Source of the DNA: Chloroflexi bacterium bin125
Lineage (GTDB): Bacteria > Chloroflexota > Dehalococcoidia > Bin125
Reading direction: 5' to 3'
Length of the DNA stretch: 64,000 bases
Assembly (NCBI GenBank): GCA_002239025.1
Contig: MPNM01000009.1
Span: 1 to 64,000, forward strand
Below are positions 46,253 through 55,311 of the stretch, piece after piece (the first letter of the stretch is position 1; each line of letters begins with the position of its first letter). The position numbers and the translations under genes were made by a program. The notes below the pieces were generated by a model that was given only the letters and a program-made list of their open reading frames with translations, was not told the origin of the DNA and did not search any database.

Positions 46253-46266
46253 AGAACGGACGTTCC
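46253..46266. promoter_or_regulatory. Gram-positive-type SOS (LexA/DinR) box
   Basis: AGAACGGACGTTCC matches 13 of 14 positions of the Bacillus consensus CGAACRNRYGTTYC, with only the first base different. It lies directly downstream of the predicted lexA promoter, where LexA binding would block its own transcription. Confidence 0.7.
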
Positions 46267-46296
46267 GCACACGTGCGCGGAGAGATGATGTAATAC

Positions 46297-46311
46297 CTTA
46301 TGTCACATAAG
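46297..46311. promoter_or_regulatory. 15-bp perfect palindrome in the lexA leader
   Basis: CTTATGT-C-ACATAAG. AT-rich against a GC-rich background and 66 bp before the lexA start. It may be an operator for a second regulator; it does not match the SOS box. Confidence 0.45.
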
Positions 46312-46377
46312 CTATTTCAATCGCACCGGCGCGCGTGACACGTGAATGGCGATACAGAACGATCGGGGGCGACAGCA

Positions 46378-47106
46378 ATGACAGAACAGACGACTCCCAG
46401 CAACGACCCGGACAGCACGCTGCCTCCGCGACGAGGCAAGCGTGGCCCGCGCTCGGACAAGCCCGAACGCATCATGGCCTTCCTCCAAGACTATTTTGCC
46501 CGCTATCACTATCCGCCCTCGGTGCGCGACATCGTTGAGGGTTGCAAGCTGTCATCGACATCTGTGGCCGACTACAACCTCAAGATCCTCGAGCGCGAGG
46601 GCCACATCCGCCGCGACCGTGAACGCGCACGCACAATCTCGTTGACCCAGCCGGTCTCGCCGGTTCAGCCCACGCGTGTTGAACCTACTGTGTCGCCGTT
46701 GAAAATCCCCCTGCTCGGCTCAATTGCAGCGGGCACTCGCTCTCTGGTCCCTGAAGGCGTGGACGTCGACCACGCCGAGGGCCGGATCAGCGTCACCTCA
46801 GACATGCTGGCTGGTCGCGACCCAGAGCGCGTGTTCGCCCTGACCGTGCGCGGCGATTCGATGATCGACGCGCTGATCGCCGACAACGACACGGTGATCC
46901 TGGAAGAGACGCCAAATGTCTCCAACGGCCAAATGGCCGCGGTCTGGTTGCGCGAAGAGAACATCTGCACGCTCAAGCGGCTCTACTACGAGCAGGGACA
47001 GGTCCGGTTGCAGCCCGAGAATCCGACCATGGATCCAATCTTCACCGACGAGTCGAACATGCAGATCCAGGGACGCGTGGTCTCAATCATCCGCCGCCCG
47101 CACTAA
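46378..47106 (+). CDS. lexA: LexA repressor
   Basis: 242 residues. The N-terminal winged helix-turn-helix (about 27-78) includes YPPSVRDIVEGCKLSSTSV. The self-cleavage site is Ala118-Gly119 (LLGSIAAGT). The catalytic pair is Ser161 (RGDSMI) and Lys200 (CTLKRL). RecA-stimulated cleavage lifts repression of DNA-damage genes. I chose ATG 46378, which has a GGGGG run upstream; GTG 46342 in frame is an alternative. A 20-residue basic N-terminal extension precedes the HTH. Confidence 0.93.
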   Translation: MTEQTTPSNDPDSTLPPRRGKRGPRSDKPERIMAFLQDYFARYHYPPSVRDIVEGCKLSSTSVADYNLKILEREGHIRRDRERARTISLTQPVSPVQPTRVEPTVSPLKIPLLGSIAAGTRSLVPEGVDVDHAEGRISVTSDMLAGRDPERVFALTVRGDSMIDALIADNDTVILEETPNVSNGQMAAVWLREENICTLKRLYYEQGQVRLQPENPTMDPIFTDESNMQIQGRVVSIIRRPH

Positions 47107-47129
47107 TCGGCAGAGCCGAGCCTGACAAA

Positions 47130-47192
47130 CACTGAATGTCGTCATTGCCGCGCTCCGTCGCGGCAATCTCGCCGCGTTCAGCACAGACATCA
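47130..47192. repeat. Family C repeat, reversed
   Basis: Core ATTGCCGCG-CTCCGT-CGCGGCAAT at 47144-47167, followed by CTCGCCGCGTTCAGCACAGA, the reverse complement of the left part of the other copies. It lies between lexA and the ABC ATPase gene. Confidence 0.85.
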
Positions 47193-47289
47193 TTGCAGCA
47201 CACTGCGAGATACCCGCTACAAGCGCGGGCATGACGATGGACTGCGGCGCAGAAGGAGCGGTTGCGCCACAAGTGCGTAGACTGAGCCT

Positions 47290-48282
47290 GTGCCTCCTGT
47301 TCTGAGCATCAACGATGTGAGCATTGAGTATCGGACTCGCGAAGAGCCGGTTCGCGCTGTTCGTGGCGCCTCGTTGACCCTGGAGCGCGGCGAGATCGTC
47401 GCGCTGGTTGGCGAGAGCGGGTCCGGCAAGACCACGCTAGGCCTGGCCATCCTGCGAATCCTGCCGCGTAACGCCGAGCAAACCACCGGCACAATCCATT
47501 ACGAGCATCGTGACCTCGGCGAACTGGATCGCAACGAGTTGCAGCGCATCCGCGGCGACCAGATTTCGATGATCTTCCAGGACCCGATCGCCGGACTGAA
47601 CCCGATCATCACGGTCGGCCAGCAGGTCGAGGAAGTGATCACATCGCACCGAGACGTGAGCAAGCAACAGGCACGGGAACGCGCACTCGAGGCGCTCAAT
47701 GCGATGCAGTTGCCCGACCCGGTCAGAATTGCCAAGTCCTACCCCGGAGAGCTCTCCGGCGGTATGTGTCAGCGTGTGATGATCGCTATTGCGACCGCGC
47801 TTGACCCTCAGCTCTTGATCGCCGACGAGCCGACCGCATCGCTCGACGTGACCGTGCAAGCGCAAATTCTCTACGAACTCGAGCGTCTGCGCGATGAACG
47901 CGGCACGGCGATTCTGCTGATTACGCACGACATGGGCGTTGTCGCACAGATCGCCGACCGTGTCGCCATCATCTATGCGGGCAAGATGATGGAAGTCGAC
48001 GACGTCATTCCGCTCTATCGGCAGCCTCGTCACCCATACACCTGGGCGCTGCTCGACACGTTGCCGCGCCTCGACCGCCGACGGCGCTCGCGTCTGCGGC
48101 AGATTCCCGGCGGGCTGCCTGACCTGACCAGCGAAGAGATCGGCGAGCACTGCGCGTATCTCTCGCGCTGCCCGAAGGCGCTGACCCAGTGCCGAACCGA
48201 CGATGAGCCCAAGCTCTCTGAAGTGATCGGCGGCCGAATCGGCCAACGCCTCGCGTGCTACAACCCGGTACTCGAGGTTTAG
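47290..48282 (+). CDS. Oligopeptide/dipeptide ABC transporter ATP-binding protein (DppD/OppD type)
   Basis: 330 residues. Walker A GESGSGKTT (about 41-49), Q-loop MIFQDP, signature LSGGMCQRV, Walker B LLIADEPTASLD and switch His in LLITHD. The C-terminal oligopeptide extension has HPYTWALLDTLPRLD and later Cys residues. These proteins normally sit beside two permease genes, a binding protein and a second ATPase; none is here. GTG start at 47290. Its end overlaps holA by 4 bp, tail to tail. Confidence 0.88.
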   Translation: MPPVLSINDVSIEYRTREEPVRAVRGASLTLERGEIVALVGESGSGKTTLGLAILRILPRNAEQTTGTIHYEHRDLGELDRNELQRIRGDQISMIFQDPIAGLNPIITVGQQVEEVITSHRDVSKQQARERALEALNAMQLPDPVRIAKSYPGELSGGMCQRVMIAIATALDPQLLIADEPTASLDVTVQAQILYELERLRDERGTAILLITHDMGVVAQIADRVAIIYAGKMMEVDDVIPLYRQPRHPYTWALLDTLPRLDRRRRSRLRQIPGGLPDLTSEEIGEHCAYLSRCPKALTQCRTDDEPKLSEVIGGRIGQRLACYNPVLEV

Positions 48283-49283
48283 CGGCCCGCCGCGCCCGCG
48301 AGTTCGGCGACCAGCAACTCCACGGCCACGTCCTCGGGCAATCCACCAGCGTCCGTGCGGTACTCGATGATGGCCACCTCAGCCTCGAGGATGCGAGCCA
48401 GCGCGGCATCGGCCGACGCCTGCGAGTAGGACTGCGCCTGGCGGCGCACGCGCCGTGCCAGCCACTCCATGTTTGTTTTCAGTGCCGACTGAATGTCTTC
48501 ATTCGAGCCTTTTCGGTCCAGCACCTCGCGCGTGATCACGATCTGCCGGTACGTCCGAGCCAGCATCTGGATGATGCGGGTCTCCGGTTCTCCCTCGGCC
48601 CGCACACCGTCGAGCGCACGCATGGCGTCGGCCAGGCGGCGTTCCGCCACTGCGTCAACCAGATTGAAGATGGTCACCGAACGCACGGCCGGGACCATCA
48701 TCTCGACGACCGTCTCATCGACGTTGGCGTCGCCGGCATAGAGCGCTAGTTTATCCACCGCCTGCGTCAGGGCTCCGCGATCGCCGCCGGCGCGGTCGAC
48801 CAGCGCCTGCGCGGCATTGCGAGTCAAGTGCAGTCCCCGTCGGCGTACCTCGCCACGCAACCACTGGATCGCTTCCTTCTCTTTCAGCCGGGCAAACTCT
48901 CGGACATCGGCCAGCGGTTGAATCAGTTGCAGCATCGGATTGCCGCGCCGCAGCTCCTCCTCGACAAAGACCAGCACCGTGGTCGGCGGGAGCTGCTGCA
49001 GGACATCGGCCAGTCCATCCCAGTCGCCGAGCTGTCTGCCTCGGCGTCCGCCGGGCTGGAAGCCGAATCTTCCGCACAATCCGTCAACTCGGACCCAGCG
49101 AACTCCGCCGAGAAATGGCGCCGCCGACACAGCCGCACCTAGCTCGCCCAGCGAGACGCGCGCTCCGTCGAACGACATGGAGTTGTTGCTGAGCGCGCCG
49201 TCGCCGTCGTGCTCACGACGCAGCGCGGCCACGGCCTCAAGCCGCGCGAACCGGTCCTCGCCGTGGAAGAGATATACCGCCAT
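48279..49283 (-). CDS. holA: DNA polymerase III, delta subunit
   Basis: 334 residues, usual length. Clamp-loader subunit that opens the beta clamp (dnaN, at the right end of the window). The N-terminal VYLFHGEDRFARLEAV, the central LRGEVRRRGLHLTRNAAQALVDRAGGDRGAL and the NLVDAVAERRLADAMRAL regions match the family. Start at ATG 49283 (MAVYLFHGED); the open frame continues to 49328 without support. It is divergent from nirA. Confidence 0.9.
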   Translation of the reverse strand: MAVYLFHGEDRFARLEAVAALRREHDGDGALSNNSMSFDGARVSLGELGAAVSAAPFLGGVRWVRVDGLCGRFGFQPGGRRGRQLGDWDGLADVLQQLPPTTVLVFVEEELRRGNPMLQLIQPLADVREFARLKEKEAIQWLRGEVRRRGLHLTRNAAQALVDRAGGDRGALTQAVDKLALYAGDANVDETVVEMMVPAVRSVTIFNLVDAVAERRLADAMRALDGVRAEGEPETRIIQMLARTYRQIVITREVLDRKGSNEDIQSALKTNMEWLARRVRRQAQSYSQASADAALARILEAEVAIIEYRTDAGGLPEDVAVELLVAELAGAAGR

Positions 49284-49333
49284 TGGCTCAGAGCCTATCG
49301 ACACAAGATTCGGCGTAGCACCGAACACAATTC

Positions 49334-49347
49334 GTGAATCGGTTCAC
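49334..49347. promoter_or_regulatory. Small palindrome upstream of nirA
   Basis: GTGAA-TCGG-TTCAC, perfect 5-bp arms, 69 bp before nirA in the holA-nirA gap. It could be an operator for a nitrogen regulator; the sequence alone cannot show this. Confidence 0.35.
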
Positions 49348-49415
49348 ATGGCGTTCATCTGAGGCAATCTGACGGCAACTCAGGAAGCGTAGGTTGGCTT
49401 TGACAGGAGCTGACC

Positions 49416-50954
49416 ATGCCTGTGAACAAGATCGAAGTTTTGAAGACGGCCAAGGACGGCCTCGACGTCCTGCCCGACATCCAACGCTATGCAGCGATGG
49501 CTGCGGCGGGCGAGGATCCGCAGATTCCCGCTGAGGACTTCGAGCGATTCAAGTGGTACGGACTCTTTCATCGCAAGCCGACGCCGGGCTACTACATGCT
49601 GCGCATGCGGATTCCTGGCGGTGTTCTGACTGCCGAGCAGATGGCCGCCATCGGAGAGATTGCCAACCAGGTTGGTCGCGGCCATGCCGATATCACGACG
49701 CGTATGAACATTCAGCTCCGCTGGATCACCATTGAGGATGCGCCCTGGGTGCTGCAACGACTCTCGGCCGCCAGACTGACTTCTCAGCAGTCGGGCATGG
49801 ACAACGTGCGCAATATCGTCACCTGTCCGCTTTCCGGCTTGACCGAGGACGAGGTGCTCGACACCCGACGCCTGGCCGAGCGCATGCAGCAGGCGATTGT
49901 CGGCGGCAAGCGATTCTCCAACCTCCCGCGCAAGTTCAATCTCTCGGTCGTGGGTTGTCGTGAAGATTGCGGACATGCACAGACGCACGATCTCTCGTTC
50001 GTCCCGGCCGAGCGTGACGGCAAGCTGGGGCTCAACGTGTTCGTTGGTGGCGCTCTCGGTGGGATGTCGCCTGAGTACGCGCGACCACTGGACGCTTTCG
50101 TGACCGAGGACGACGCCGTCGACCTGACCACCGCCATCCTTGATGTGTTTCGCGACCACGGACTACGCGAGAAGCGCAAAGAATCGCGGCTCAAGTGGCT
50201 GTTGCGCGAGTGGGGCATCGAACGATTCCGCGATGTGGTGGAGCAGCAGTTTGGACGCAGGTTGCTGCGTGCCGGAACATCACTGACAGAACGGCACGGC
50301 GGCGACCACATCGGCGTCACCACTCAGAGCGAACCTGAGCTGCGCACGATCGGTTGTGTTGTGCCGGTTGGCCGGATCACGGGCGACGACCTGATTGAGT
50401 TTTCGCGACTGGCCAAGGCATACGGCTCGGCCGAGTTGCGGCTGACCGTGCAGCAGAACGTGTTGATTCCGAACGTGCACGCCGAACGCGTCCCGGCGCT
50501 GCTGGCAGAGCCTCTGCTGCAGAAGTACTCGCCCACGCCTTCCGCATTCATCCGCTCGATGGTCACCTGCACCGGAAACGACTACTGCGCCTTCGCCTTG
50601 ATCGACACGAAGGGCGAAGCGCTGAAGCTGGCCGACGAACTCGAGCAGCGATACACCGTCGACCCAGACGCTGCGCCGGTACAGATTCGGATGTCGGGCT
50701 GCCCGCATGCCTGCGGTGTTCATCGCTCCGGCGAGATCGGCCTGCTAGGCGGACGCAAGCGAATCGATGGGCAAATCGTCGATGTCGCCGACATCTTCGC
50801 CGGCGGACGGCTCGGCGACGACCCGAAGTTTGGCGAGGTTGCCGAGCAAGCTGTCCAAACCGCAGAGCTGGCCGATCACGTCGCCGAGCAGATTCGCGCC
50901 GTGCGCGGCGACGACGCGCTGACCGACCGTCGAGCGCCGGCACTCCTGGACTGA
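49416..50954 (+). CDS. nirA: Ferredoxin-type assimilatory nitrite reductase (siroheme)
   Basis: 512 residues. Six-electron reduction of nitrite to ammonium. Two ferrodoxin-like half domains and the siroheme/4Fe-4S ligand set Cys385, Cys391, Cys429 and Cys433 (CTGNDYC and GCPHAC). The central segment LPRKFNLSVVGCREDCGHAQTHD is also characteristic. A sulfite reductase would look similar, but the nitrate reductase 7 bp downstream and the transporter decide for nitrite. ATG at 49416 with AGGAG about 7 nt upstream. Confidence 0.9.
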   Translation: MPVNKIEVLKTAKDGLDVLPDIQRYAAMAAAGEDPQIPAEDFERFKWYGLFHRKPTPGYYMLRMRIPGGVLTAEQMAAIGEIANQVGRGHADITTRMNIQLRWITIEDAPWVLQRLSAARLTSQQSGMDNVRNIVTCPLSGLTEDEVLDTRRLAERMQQAIVGGKRFSNLPRKFNLSVVGCREDCGHAQTHDLSFVPAERDGKLGLNVFVGGALGGMSPEYARPLDAFVTEDDAVDLTTAILDVFRDHGLREKRKESRLKWLLREWGIERFRDVVEQQFGRRLLRAGTSLTERHGGDHIGVTTQSEPELRTIGCVVPVGRITGDDLIEFSRLAKAYGSAELRLTVQQNVLIPNVHAERVPALLAEPLLQKYSPTPSAFIRSMVTCTGNDYCAFALIDTKGEALKLADELEQRYTVDPDAAPVQIRMSGCPHACGVHRSGEIGLLGGRKRIDGQIVDVADIFAGGRLGDDPKFGEVAEQAVQTAELADHVAEQIRAVRGDDALTDRRAPALLD

Positions 50955-50961
50955 GAAACAT

Positions 50962-53109
50962 ATGCCGCGCCTGCAGCTACTGCGACGCGAGGGCTGGAAG
51001 CGCTCCGTCTGCTGCTACTGCGGCGTCGGTTGCGGGGTCAAGGTGCAAACCAAAGATGGCGTCGTCTCGGCGGTCAGGGGCGACGAGGACCATCCCGTCA
51101 ACCGGGGCAAGCTCTGCGCCAAGGGCGCGCTGCTCTCGGACATTTTCGGTGAAGAGGGTCGCCTGCTCTATCCGCACGTCCGGGATGAGAAGGGCGCGAC
51201 CGAGCGGCGGACATCGTGGGACGAAGCGATCGAGCGAGCCAGCGGCGCCATTCGCCGGGCCGTTGACGAGCACGGGCCACATAGCGTCATGCTCTACGGC
51301 TCGGGACAGCTCGTGACCGAGGACTACTACCTGTTCGGCAAGCTGGCCAAGGGTTACATCGGGACCAACAACCAGGACACGAACTCGCGGCTCTGCATGG
51401 CCTCTGCCGTGACCGCCTACAACCTCAGCTTCGGCGCCGACGCCCCGCCGGCCAGTTACAGCGACATCGAACAGGCCAACACATTTCTGATCGTCGGCGC
51501 CAACATGGAAGCCTGTCATCCCATTCTGTTCGAGCGCATCCGTGCCCGCAAACGCGTAGCCCGGGATGCCGTCAAGGTCATCGTCGTTGATCCACGAGCG
51601 ACACGAACGACGGAGATCGCCGACATCCACCTGGCTCTACGTCCGGGCAGCGACGTGGCGCTGCTGCAATCGCTGCTCTTCGAGGTACGACTCTCGGGCG
51701 GCATCGATGAGGACTATCTGAGCAATCACGCCAACGGCTGGGACGATGTGGCGTCGTCGCTGAGCGGCTGGTCGGCTGAGCGTGCGGTCGAGGAGACCGG
51801 TCTTGACGCGGTCGACATTCTTGAGGCGGCGCGGGTCATCGCCCACAACGGACCGATGCTCACGTTCTGGACGATGGGCGCCAACCAATCGACATCCGGC
51901 GTCGACAAGAACTTCGCCCTGATCAATCTGTCGCTCGCAACCGGCAACATCGGCAAGCCGGGCGCCGGACCGTTCTCGCTGACCGGTCAACCGAATGCCA
52001 TGGGCGGTCGCGAGCAAGGCGGTCTGGCGACGACGCTGCCCGGACACCGGCTCGTCGCCAACCCCGAGCATCGTGCCGAGATTGAGCGAGCCTGGGGAGT
52101 TGAGCCAGGCGCGATCTCGGAGAAGCCGGGAGTGACCGCGATTGAAATGGTTGAGCGACTGGAGCGCGGCGAGATCAAAGTCGTCTGGGTCGCGGCGACG
52201 AATCCCGTCGCCTCGCTGCCGAACAGCGACCGCGTCCGCGCCGCCTTCGCGCAGGCGGAAACCGTGATCGTTCAGGATGCCTATCACCCGACTGAGACGT
52301 CACAGCTAGCCGACATCCTCCTACCGGCAGCGCAATGGTCGGAGCGGGACGGCACGATGACCAACTCGGAGCGCCGCATCTGCCTGCTTGAGCAGGTCTC
52401 GGAACCGCCGGGTGAGGCGCTGGCCGACTGGCGAATCATCGTCAAGATGGCCCAGGCGCTGGGTTACGGCGACGGGTTTCGCTATGACAGCATCGAGGAG
52501 ATCTTCTACGAGTACCGCGAGCTCTCGCGCGGACGCGACATGGACATCACGGGACTCTCCTATCCGTTGCTGGCACAACATCGAGCGGGCGTGCAATGGC
52601 CCTATCCCGTGGCGTCGCGGTCGGGTCCGCCTGAAGACAATCGACGTCTGTTCGAGGATGGACAGTTCCACACGCCCGACGGTCGGGCGCAAATGCACGT
52701 CCCGGCCTGGACGCCGCCGGCGGAGTCGCTGGACGACGAGTACCCACTGGCCCTGATTACTGGGCGAGTCAAGGATCAGTGGCACACGATGACCCGCACC
52801 GGTCGCTCGGCCAAACTGATGAAGTCGGAGCGCGAGCCGTTTCTCGAGATCAATCCTGCCGACGCCACCGGACTAGGGGTCCGAGATCGCCAGCCGGTTC
52901 GGGTCACCTCAAGACGCGGCAGCTTCGAAGCGCCGGCCAGGGTGACCGACAAAATCCGAGCCGGATCGGTGTTCGCACCGTTCCACTGGGGATCCCTCTG
53001 GACCAGCAATGGCGTCTCCAACGCCTCAGCCAGCGAAGCCGTCGATCCGCGCTCGAAGCAGCCGGAGTTGAAGTTTGCGGCGGTCCGGGTTGAGCCGGTC
53101 GTCGCGTAG
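50962..53109 (+). CDS. nasA: Assimilatory nitrate reductase, molybdenum catalytic subunit
   Basis: 715 residues, close to cyanobacterial/bacterial NarB/NasA. An N-terminal 4Fe-4S site (Cys17, Cys20, Cys24, Cys52), the predicted Mo-ligand Cys145 (NSRLCMASAV) and the C-terminal bis-MGD domain (ITGRVKDQWHTMTRTG, HWGSLWTSNG) are present. It has no signal peptide, fitting a cytoplasmic assimilatory enzyme rather than periplasmic Nap. It starts 7 bp after nirA, so the two are one operon. The electron donor is probably ferredoxin, as no NADH subunit is present. Confidence 0.92.
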   Translation: MPRLQLLRREGWKRSVCCYCGVGCGVKVQTKDGVVSAVRGDEDHPVNRGKLCAKGALLSDIFGEEGRLLYPHVRDEKGATERRTSWDEAIERASGAIRRAVDEHGPHSVMLYGSGQLVTEDYYLFGKLAKGYIGTNNQDTNSRLCMASAVTAYNLSFGADAPPASYSDIEQANTFLIVGANMEACHPILFERIRARKRVARDAVKVIVVDPRATRTTEIADIHLALRPGSDVALLQSLLFEVRLSGGIDEDYLSNHANGWDDVASSLSGWSAERAVEETGLDAVDILEAARVIAHNGPMLTFWTMGANQSTSGVDKNFALINLSLATGNIGKPGAGPFSLTGQPNAMGGREQGGLATTLPGHRLVANPEHRAEIERAWGVEPGAISEKPGVTAIEMVERLERGEIKVVWVAATNPVASLPNSDRVRAAFAQAETVIVQDAYHPTETSQLADILLPAAQWSERDGTMTNSERRICLLEQVSEPPGEALADWRIIVKMAQALGYGDGFRYDSIEEIFYEYRELSRGRDMDITGLSYPLLAQHRAGVQWPYPVASRSGPPEDNRRLFEDGQFHTPDGRAQMHVPAWTPPAESLDDEYPLALITGRVKDQWHTMTRTGRSAKLMKSEREPFLEINPADATGLGVRDRQPVRVTSRRGSFEAPARVTDKIRAGSVFAPFHWGSLWTSNGVSNASASEAVDPRSKQPELKFAAVRVEPVVA

Positions 53110-53689
53110 TCCCTCGAGCTCCTCCTGGAATCCCTCACTTCCCCTCTATGACAAGACCCTGCATATGATTCGGAGTTCCAGAAACAGCTCCGTCACACCT
53201 GCGCTTGTCGCGGAGCCTGCCCCCGGCATGACAGGATGTCTCAGAAATCAAGTTTCCCAGTCCCCGCTTTACGCGGGGACCTGCTCCCTCCCTGTAGGGG
53301 ACTCCACCACCAGATTTCCCGTGCTGCCAGAGCGGGTCCCCGCGTAAAGCGGGGACTGGGGATTCAACCAACTAATGGGACTTCTGAGACACCTTCATGA
53401 ACGGGGGTATCTCGCTGACTCGTGCACAGACGTCTGTGCTGAATGCTGCGAGATTGCCGCGTCGGAGCGCGGCAATGACGGAATCAATTCCCTTGCGAAG
53501 TCTCCACAAGAGGGGAAAGGGGAACTCAGCGCGTCGGGACATGCATCTGCGGCGTAGCCGGAGACACACGACACCCAACGGCAATCTTCGGTTCACCGGT
53601 GCGAAACATGCTGCAACCGACGTGTAACCGCGCCTCCATAGCGTTCATCCCAGTGACAAGCCGACGCGTGCAGCTATTGGAGGTGCCCC
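53110..53689. repeat. Repeat-rich 580-bp gap: B composite and C element
   Basis: No gene is convincing between nasA and narK. The B composite has facing palindromes at 53260-53280 and 53336-53356 with a 55-bp spacer. A C element spans 53408-53480 with its core at 53453-53476. The narK ribosome site and promoter must lie in the last 150 bp. Confidence 0.8.
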
Positions 53690-55036
53690 TTGAACCAGAA
53701 TGAACTGACCGGCAAAGCAACGTCGATCAATCTCAAGAGCTTTGCCGGTCCACACATGCGGACGTTTCACCTGACCTGGCTGGCGTTCTTTCTCTGTTTC
53801 TTTGGCTGGTTTGGGATCGCTCCGCTGCTCGGCGAGGTGCGTGAGGACCTGAACCTGACTAACTCCCAGGTCTTCACTTCGCTGATCGCATCGGTCTTCA
53901 TCACCATCTTCGCCCGCGTCGCGATCGGCTGGGTGCTCGACCGGGTCGGGCCGCGCCGCACGTACACCGGACTGCTGATTCTCGGCTCGTTCCCGGTGAT
54001 GCTGATTGGACTGTCCCAGAACTTCGAGACGTTCGTCATGTTCCGCCTGCTGATCGGCGTGATTGGCGCGTCGTTCGTGATCACGCAGTACCACACGTCG
54101 GTGATGTTTGCGCCCAACGTGGTCGGCACCGCCAACGCGACGACCGCCGGCTGGGGCAACCTGGGCGGCGGCGTGACCCAACTCGTGATGCCGCTGGTGA
54201 TGACCGGCGTGCTGTTCTTCGTCGCCAATGAAGAGCTGGGCTGGCGTGTCGCGATGGTGATTCCTGGCGTCGCGCTCTTCCTGATGGGCATCGTCTACTA
54301 CAAGTTCACCCAGGACGCGCCGGAGGGCGACTTCGCCGAGCTCCGCGCTCAGGGCAAGGTGACCAAACAAACCGAATCTGGCGCGTTTGCAAACGCCGCG
54401 CGCGACCCTCGAGTCTGGCTGCTGTTCGTGATCTACGGCGCTTGCTTCGGGATCGAGCTCACGATCAACGGCATGGCCTCGCTCTACTTCCAGGACCGCT
54501 TCGGACTGGACATCGTGCTGGCGGGCGTGATTGCGTCGCTCTTTGGCCTGATGAACATCTTCGCTCGCACGACCGGTGGCATGTTCTCTGACAAGTTCGG
54601 CATCCGCACCGGACTGCGCGGCCGCACGCTACTGCTGGGCGGCTTGCTCCTGCTCGAGGGCGTGGCGCTGATGATCTTTTCGCGGATGGAAGTGCTGATC
54701 CTCGCCATCCCGATGCTGATTGTGTTCAGCATCTTCGTGCAGATGTCCGAGGGTGCAACCTTTGGCGTCGTTCCCTTCGTCAACAAGAAGGCGCTGGGCG
54801 CGGTGGCAGGGATCGTCGGCGCTGGCGGTAACGCCGGAGCAGTCGCTGCAGGATTCCTGCTCCGAGCGGAAGGCGTGGCCGTGGAAGACGCCTTGCTCTA
54901 TTTCGGCGTCATCGTCGTCTGCATCGCGCCGCTAGCCCTCTTCGTGCGCTTCCCCAAGCGAGTCGAAGCAATCGAGCGACGCCGCATCCGGGAAGCGTTG
55001 GAATCACCTACAGCACCCGCCAGCGTGCTCGACTGA
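53690..55036 (+). CDS. narK: Nitrate/nitrite transporter (NarK/NasA, MFS)
   Basis: 448 residues, about twelve membrane segments. Both nitrate signatures are present: GWGNLGGGVTQ (about 156-166) and GAGGNAGAVAAGF (about 381-393). The N-terminal RTFHLTWLAFFLCFFGWFG is typical. The start is TTG at 53690, decided by GGAGG 7 nt upstream; the next in-frame Met is at residue 23, just before the first membrane helix. It follows nirA-nasA across a repeat-filled gap. Confidence 0.92.
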   Translation: MNQNELTGKATSINLKSFAGPHMRTFHLTWLAFFLCFFGWFGIAPLLGEVREDLNLTNSQVFTSLIASVFITIFARVAIGWVLDRVGPRRTYTGLLILGSFPVMLIGLSQNFETFVMFRLLIGVIGASFVITQYHTSVMFAPNVVGTANATTAGWGNLGGGVTQLVMPLVMTGVLFFVANEELGWRVAMVIPGVALFLMGIVYYKFTQDAPEGDFAELRAQGKVTKQTESGAFANAARDPRVWLLFVIYGACFGIELTINGMASLYFQDRFGLDIVLAGVIASLFGLMNIFARTTGGMFSDKFGIRTGLRGRTLLLGGLLLLEGVALMIFSRMEVLILAIPMLIVFSIFVQMSEGATFGVVPFVNKKALGAVAGIVGAGGNAGAVAAGFLLRAEGVAVEDALLYFGVIVVCIAPLALFVRFPKRVEAIERRRIREALESPTAPASVLD

Positions 55037-55080
55037 GGTCGAGATCACCTCGCCGTGCCGGCACCCCGGCCCGGAGCCTC

Positions 55081-55237
55081 CCCTCTCCCCCCTTTGCGGG
55101 GGGAGATGTCACGGAGTGACAGAGGGGGGGTCGGCCGGCGACGACCAGATAGGGCCAATAGGCAGGGACCCCCTCTGCCCCCGGGTCAAGCCCGGGGCAG
55201 GCTTTCGGCATCTCCCCCGCAAGGGGGAGAAGGGGAG
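55081..55237. repeat. Family A composite (reversed) with nested D palindrome
   Basis: Reversed A copy with the GTCACGGAGTGAC hairpin and the linker TCGGCCGGCGACGACCAGAT. In its right half, CTCTGCC and TTCGGCATC are separated by a 23-bp insert (55180-55202) whose core CCCGGGTCAAGCCCGGGG is itself palindromic. It lies between the convergent narK and addA genes. Confidence 0.8.
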
Positions 55238-55311
55238 TTTCTCAAAGCTCTCCTTCACGCGGAGACATGCTCAGAACGGGAAATGATTCGTCATTGCCAG
55301 CGCTGGCGGAA

